This document shows positions 60,012 to 64,000 of a DNA stretch of 64,000 bases, piece by piece. The notes beneath the pieces were generated by a model. It saw only the letters and a list, made by a program, of their open reading frames with translations, did no database searches and had not been told where the DNA came from. Positions within the stretch are counted from its first letter, which is position 1. Each line of letters begins with the position of its first letter. The position numbers and the translations under genes were made by a program. The stretch comes from Amycolatopsis rubida (lineage in GTDB: Bacteria > Actinomycetota > Actinomycetes > Mycobacteriales > Pseudonocardiaceae): assembly GCF_900115345.1 (NCBI RefSeq), contig NZ_FOWC01000014.1:168464-232463 (forward strand), in the 5' to 3' direction.

Positions 60012-61576
60012 CGCGGGCGATGCTCGGCCCCGTAGAGCGATCCGAGCGCCCGAATGGTCGGCACCGCGGCCGTCGTGTCCCAGACTTTGTTGAACACGTC
60101 GGTGCGGTTCATGAACGCCACCAGCTGCTGGTGGTTCATTCCCTCGGTCTGGCGGACGAGCGAGGTGAACAGATCGTTGGTCGCGTTCGTCTCCTCAGCA
60201 GTCATCCGGCCCTGCAGCGACGCCAGCCCCAGCGCGGCGTCGTCGATGTTCTCCCGGGTCACCACAAGACCCGGCCGATCAGGGTTCGCCAGCGCGGAGT
60301 CGACGAAGTTCCGGTACTTGTCGTACATGCTCGCCGCGCCCGCCTTCTCGCTCGGCGACGCCTCGATTCCCTGCGTGCGGTCCAGGATCACGCCGTTGTT
60401 CAGGTAGAACAGCTGGGTCAGGAAGTTGCCCGTCGTGCTCGAAGCCATGAACTGGTCGCGAACGCGGTCAGCGAGCGGGATGTCGTTCTCCAGCGGCAGG
60501 TCGTACATGGACGCGACCGCGCCGGTCACCTCGCATTTGCTGAGGCCGAGATCGATCGGCAGCCGGGTGTCGCCGTCGCCGCCGAGCCGGATCGTGGAGC
60601 CGGAGTCGCCCGGCCAGCCGAACCGGGGAACGCCGACGAGATCGGTGAACCACGCGATCCGCATGCCCCCGTTGATGTTCATGAACACCGGGAACTTCAT
60701 GTTGATCGCGTGGATGCGGGACGACGCGTAACCGCTCCGTGCGCCGACCTTCTCCACCGGGGCATTGAGGTCCGGAGGGCCGGGCACGTAAATGGCTTCC
60801 GCAGTCAGCAGGTCGGCGCCGACCTCGGTCAACGTGTTGTCGATCTTCGCCGAGACGCTGTAGAAGTTCGTCGGATCGGCCGCGAAGAACAATCCGACGC
60901 AGGGGTGGTCGGCGCTGTAGGGCTCCATCAGGTCTTCCGCGACCGCGACGGTCACCTGTTTGGCCTCGGCCTCGGACAGCCGCGCCAGAGCGGCGTCCGT
61001 GATATTCGGCTTGGTCACCCCGAACGTGTAAGGCACGAACCGCGTGACGTTGGCGACCGTGTCCGCCGCTTTCCCGGTGAACGGCTGGGTAATCGCCTGT
61101 CCGATCGAGGTGCTGGAGTTGTTCAAGACGAGCACGTGGTTGTTCGACAGGATGCTCGGCCAGCCGTCCTTGAGGTCCCGGACGATCGCGCCGAGGCTGC
61201 CGTAACCGTTCATCGCGATGTTGCTGATCTGGCCGCCCTGGCGCACCGGCCGGTACCTGCCGGTGATCGTCGCCGGCGCGTCCGGGTCGAATGTCGTCGT
61301 GCCGCCCAGCATGAAGGGACCGGCTTCGACCACGTCGACACCGTGGTTCACCCCGTCGACGTTCACCTGCCTCGGCAGCAGATCCTCTTGCAAGAGGAGC
61401 GCGGGCGAACGTTTCTTTGTCACAAAGGCAACGATTACGGGCTCGTCGGTTGTCTCGCCGTTGCGGATGCGGTAAGCCACGCCTGCGCCGTTGAAACCCC
61501 GCCGCTGCGCGAATCCGCGGATCAGGTCGTCGCGACCCTGCTGCAGTCGATTGTGGGCCTGCCGGGAGAACGTCAT
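60008..61576 (-). CDS. NAL1-like trypsin-fold serine protease
   Basis: 522 residues from ATG 61576, overlapping the previous stop (ATGA). No signal peptide. The protease triad is visible: His in ILSNNHVLVLNN (~145), Asp in NITDAALARLSEAE (~195), Ser in FGWPGDSGSTIRLGGD (~324). Helical C-terminal ~150 residues (MYDKYRNFVDSALANPDRPG, TNDLFTSLVRQTEG) of unknown role. It resembles plant NAL1 and bacterial relatives. Being cytosolic in a prenyl operon is unusual. Confidence 0.75.
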   Translation of the reverse strand: MTFSRQAHNRLQQGRDDLIRGFAQRRGFNGAGVAYRIRNGETTDEPVIVAFVTKKRSPALLLQEDLLPRQVNVDGVNHGVDVVEAGPFMLGGTTTFDPDAPATITGRYRPVRQGGQISNIAMNGYGSLGAIVRDLKDGWPSILSNNHVLVLNNSSTSIGQAITQPFTGKAADTVANVTRFVPYTFGVTKPNITDAALARLSEAEAKQVTVAVAEDLMEPYSADHPCVGLFFAADPTNFYSVSAKIDNTLTEVGADLLTAEAIYVPGPPDLNAPVEKVGARSGYASSRIHAINMKFPVFMNINGGMRIAWFTDLVGVPRFGWPGDSGSTIRLGGDGDTRLPIDLGLSKCEVTGAVASMYDLPLENDIPLADRVRDQFMASSTTGNFLTQLFYLNNGVILDRTQGIEASPSEKAGAASMYDKYRNFVDSALANPDRPGLVVTRENIDDAALGLASLQGRMTAEETNATNDLFTSLVRQTEGMNHQQLVAFMNRTDVFNKVWDTTAAVPTIRALGSLYGAEHRPR

Positions 61577-62142
61577 CTCGCTCCTGCCTCTCTCCCGCGC
61601 GCCGGCATCGCGGCGAACCTGCGTGCGTAGTCCAGCCACAACTCCGCCGCGGGCCGCTGACCCGGTTCGAACCGGGACGAGATCGTCGCAATCGCAGCAG
61701 AGACCACGGCCAGCAGTCCGCGGACCTGAGCGGAACTCGCGGCCGCCCGGCCGAAGGCCCGGACGACCGTTTCCTCGTCGTCCCGCACCGACAGCATCGT
61801 CCGCACCTGAGCAAGACCGTCGACGAGATCGCCGCGGACGTCGTCGCTCATCCGCGAAAGCACCTGCTGCAAACGCTTTTTGGTGACCCGCTGCTTCGCA
61901 GTCCCCAGCTCGTCGAACGCGGGAAAGGCGACCGGGAGAACCGCGACCGTGCCCGCGACGTGCAAAAGCAATTCCTCGTCGGAATCGTGCGAGGTCAAGG
62001 GCGCCGCGGCAGCGGTCGGCACCACACCGACGACGGACACCGCGGCGGCTGCGACAGTGCCCGCGAGCACTGTTCGCCGCGCGACCCGCTCCGCCATGGC
62101 GCCGGCGGCAGAGCGCGAAAGACCCGAATAACGCGGAAACAC
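61573..62142 (-). CDS. Secreted or membrane-anchored helical protein with Tat-like signal
   Basis: 189 residues from GTG 62142, five bases after GGAGG; a longer frame upstream lacks an RBS. Signal region AERVARRTVLAGTVAAAAVS (twin Arg) then GVVPTAAAAP. The mature part is helical and charged (AKQRVTKKRLQQVLSRMSDD, EPGQRPAAELWLDYARRFAA). No family recognised. First gene of the five-gene overlapping operon. Confidence 0.65.
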   Translation of the reverse strand: MFPRYSGLSRSAAGAMAERVARRTVLAGTVAAAAVSVVGVVPTAAAAPLTSHDSDEELLLHVAGTVAVLPVAFPAFDELGTAKQRVTKKRLQQVLSRMSDDVRGDLVDGLAQVRTMLSVRDDEETVVRAFGRAAASSAQVRGLLAVVSAAIATISSRFEPGQRPAAELWLDYARRFAAMPARGREAGAR

Positions 62143-62550
62143 AGCTTCCTCCTTGGACTCCGTCGTCGCCTCCGGTGCGTCGAACGCACGCTCCCCAGTC
62201 CCCCCAGGGCGGATGCGAAATCCTTTCACCACGCTAACCGCCGGACTACGGCGCCGGAACCGGCTGACCGGGTGACCTCCAGGCGGAGCAACGGGCGGAA
62301 TTCAGCAGGTCGATCGCTGGGTTGCCGATACCGGAAAGGAGTCTCACGAAGGATCTTCGGCGTGATGACAACGACTCAGAGAAGCGTCGGAAGCGCGGTT
62401 GATGGGTTGGTCCAATTCGACCCTTGCGGTTTCGGTTAGATCGTGCCTTCCAGCAGCGGCCGGATTTCTCCGAAGGTCGCCGGGTGCCCGTGGTCAGCGC
62501 TTCACTCCGCCCGGCCTTCTCCCGAGGCAGGTGGTGGGTAGTCGCGACGG
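62143..62550 (-). other. Intergenic, no gene seen
   Basis: It should contain the promoter of the prenyl operon. No clear -35/-10 pair or hairpin was noted. Confidence 0.35.
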
Positions 62551-63114
62551 TCATGGAGGTGTGGGCACGTGCGGTCTTGGTCGCGAGGCACCGTACGCCA
62601 GACCCTGCGCGCTGCGGCGCGACGTAGGGATCAGGGTCTTCGCCGCGCTCAGTGCGCATGCTCGGCTGCCACGTATGCGCTCGGCCATCGCGCGCTCGTA
62701 GGCGGGAAGGCACGCTCGTAGTCGCCACCCCGCTCGGGCCAGCTCCCCGGCGAGGACGTACGCGCCGATAATGCCCAGTGTGATGCTGCCGCCTACGGCT
62801 GGTCTTAAGGCGTATCCGATCGCAGTGTCGGCCGCACGCACATTATCCAGTTCTCGAACCCAGTAGACGATGAAAGAGCCGTCCGCGTCGTCCGTGGAGA
62901 AATCAGCCAGATTCGTCCCGTCTCTCAGGAGGGCGGTGGTGGCGATCGCGTTCGGTTGGATGGGCACGAAGCGGTCCATCCCGGCTTTCGCTGTTCTGCG
63001 GATGACGACGGCGGGGACCTCGGCCCCGGTCACCTCGACGAGACCGTTGCCTCCGTTGGTAAAGATTTGCATCTCGCCGAAGAACGCGTCGTCGGCGGTA
63101 GTGGTTTCGGACGA
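62551..63114 (-). pseudogene. Chimeric fragment with FAD-monooxygenase C-terminal piece
   Basis: The last half reads GYALRPAVGGSITLGIIGAY then VLAGELARAGWRLRACLPAY, which matches the GDAGYCPSP..G.G...A..GAYVLAGEL segment of aromatic-ring FAD monooxygenases but lacks the N-terminal FAD-binding domain. The first half (MQIFTNGGNGLVEVTGAEVP) does not belong to that family as far as I can tell. Probably a fusion of remnants. Confidence 0.45.
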
Positions 63115-63228
63115 GCTTCATCAGCTCGCTTTCTCTGGCTCGTTTTCGGGAGCCAATGAGAGAGTCACCGACGCGGCGCCGCGCCGCGTCCGGGGCATTG
63201 TTCGGCCGGTTGTGGGCGGACACGGCGG

Positions 63229-63565
63229 TCAGCGTGCGCGTTCGTACCGAGGATCAGCTGGCGGAAGGGCTAGCGGCGGTTGGCCGTCGAGGATGGCTTT
63301 CATGGCGGTGTAGAAGGTGCGAGCGGGTGTTTTGCCGCCGAACATGGTGCCCTTGCCGCAGGCGAAGACGTTGCCGGGACCACCGTCGCAGAGGCCGCCG
63401 TTGCCGCCTTGCGGGAGGAACACCATGGCAGCGCCGGCGAGTTGGGACGTGCCGCCGACGAACGTCGCGGACGCGTTGTTCTGAGTCGTTCCGGTCTTGC
63501 CGATCACCGGCCGGGTCCATCCGGCGGCTGCCGCGGAGGTGCCTGTCCTGGTCGAAAATGCCGTC
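63229..63565 (-). pseudogene. Penicillin-binding protein, C-terminal transpeptidase fragment
   Basis: Reads TSAAAAGWTRPVIGKTGTTQ, with the KTGT motif, then NNASATFVGGTSQLAGAAMV and GKGTMFGGKTPARTFYTAMK. This is the end of a class A PBP transpeptidase. The Ser-active-site and transglycosylase parts are missing upstream, replaced by transposase sequence. Confidence 0.7.
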
Positions 63566-63585
63566 GCCGGCTGCGAGCTGGGGAT

Positions 63586-63800
63586 TCAGGCGGCCGGTAG
63601 GTAGTCGTTGAGTAGTCCTGCAAGGCGTCGTGTGCGCTTGACCCGGTCCGGTGGGGTGGGCAATGGGACCACGTTCGGGTCGTCATCGGGTGCTCGTAAT
63701 CCGATGCCGTGGCCTTGGTGGCTGCGGCCAGCGTTGTAGTGCTCGACGTACGCCTCAAGCACGTGGCTGAGGTGGTTAGGACTCCAGCTGTAGTTCGTGA
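63586..63800 (-). mobile_element. Transposase C-terminal fragment (rve-type, different from copies A-C)
   Basis: Minus frame ending at 63586: SHVLEAYVEHYNAGRSHQGH, LRAPDDDPNVVPLPTPPDRV then RRLAGLLNDYLPAA. This is the tail of an integrase-core transposase. Upstream it is broken by the sequence leading to the transposase at 63860. Confidence 0.6.
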
Positions 63801-63859
63801 TCGGCTGGGCGTGATCGGTGACGTAGGCGTGGCGGCCACGCGATCATGGGTGTTTGTGA

Positions 63860-64000
63860 GGACAACTCAAGATCGTGTGGTGGCCGCGGCTGCCAGCGTG
63901 GACCCCCGTGGTGTGGCGGGCGGTGCTGGGTGAGGCGTTCGCCCGGATCGCGGGCCGGTTCGGGCGTGTCGTGGCCCGCCGCCGCGCGGCGAGGTTCGTG
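63860..64000 (+). mobile_element. IS701-like transposase, N-terminal part running off the window
   Basis: The frame WTPVVWRAVLGEAFARIAGR then FGRVVARRRAARFV resembles the start of IS701-type transposases (helix ...IA.RF.R...R.RA..Y). The start codon is not fixed and the gene continues past the window. Confidence 0.45.

Overview
The window is high-GC DNA from a filamentous actinomycete, most likely an Amycolatopsis-type member of the Pseudonocardiales. This rests on codon composition, an AfsR/SARP-type regulator, a tyrosine-integrase element using a tRNA-Lys(CUU) 3' end, glycine/asparagine-rich and ferritin-like secreted proteins, and many decayed transposons. It looks like an accessory region: islands of intact, tightly overlapping operons sit among many truncated or frameshifted genes. 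The genus is inferred; there is no rRNA or complete tRNA here.

Layout. 0-6 kb: end of an IclR regulator, a dihydroxy-acid dehydratase fragment, a frameshifted secreted HNH-like gene, a divergent AraC regulator/aldo-keto reductase pair and a small secreted protein. 6.4-9.1 kb: a large membrane P-loop (KAP-like) NTPase. 9.4-18 kb: remains of one or more integrative elements (DUF6119-like and DUF2637/SpdB-like fragments, an IS3-family element, a displaced tRNA-Lys 3' end as att site, an intact tyrosine integrase, a LysM fragment, two TPR-tail fragments) broken by two copies of one IS. 19-22.7 kb: a tightly coupled leftward operon of a two-frame small protein, a QueC-like PP-loop protein, an XRE-ImmA metalloprotease and a PIN-like protein, behind a perfect 13-bp dyad. 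It resembles a defence or toxin-antitoxin system. 22.8-24.2 kb: decayed HNH-like, MFS, C39-like and D-Ala-D-Ala-ligase-like fragments.

24.4-27.2 kb: an Sdp-type bacteriocin operon (44-residue secreted peptide, SdpA, SdpB, GNAT). 27.6-32.3 kb: a SARP/NB-ARC/TPR regulator and a ParB/StrR-like regulator. 32.3-44.4 kb: the most unusual locus, a probable undescribed peptide natural-product cluster. A 20-residue ORF followed at once by a perfect hairpin precedes an M16 peptidase, a GNAT and a nucleotidyltransferase. Divergently transcribed are a stand-alone PEP-utilising TIM-barrel protein, an NDK-like protein, a methyltransferase and a PLP enzyme. A second PEP-utiliser-like protein and an ABC-2 exporter complete it.

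44.4-64 kb: a third copy of the same IS, a Tat-exported ferritin-like protein and its decayed paralogue, a STAS-like protein, a lipoprotein propeller, an Ala/Pro-rich protein, a Gly/Asn-rich repeat protein, a trypsin-like protease, a frameshifted FG-GAP protein, and a five-gene overlapping operon (Tat-like secreted protein, NAL1-like serine protease, polyprenyl diphosphate synthase, geranylgeranyl-reductase/prenyl-synthase fusion, GH6-like lipoprotein). The last 1.5 kb holds fragments of a monooxygenase, a penicillin-binding protein and two transposases. All assignments are by eye from motifs; no database search was possible.
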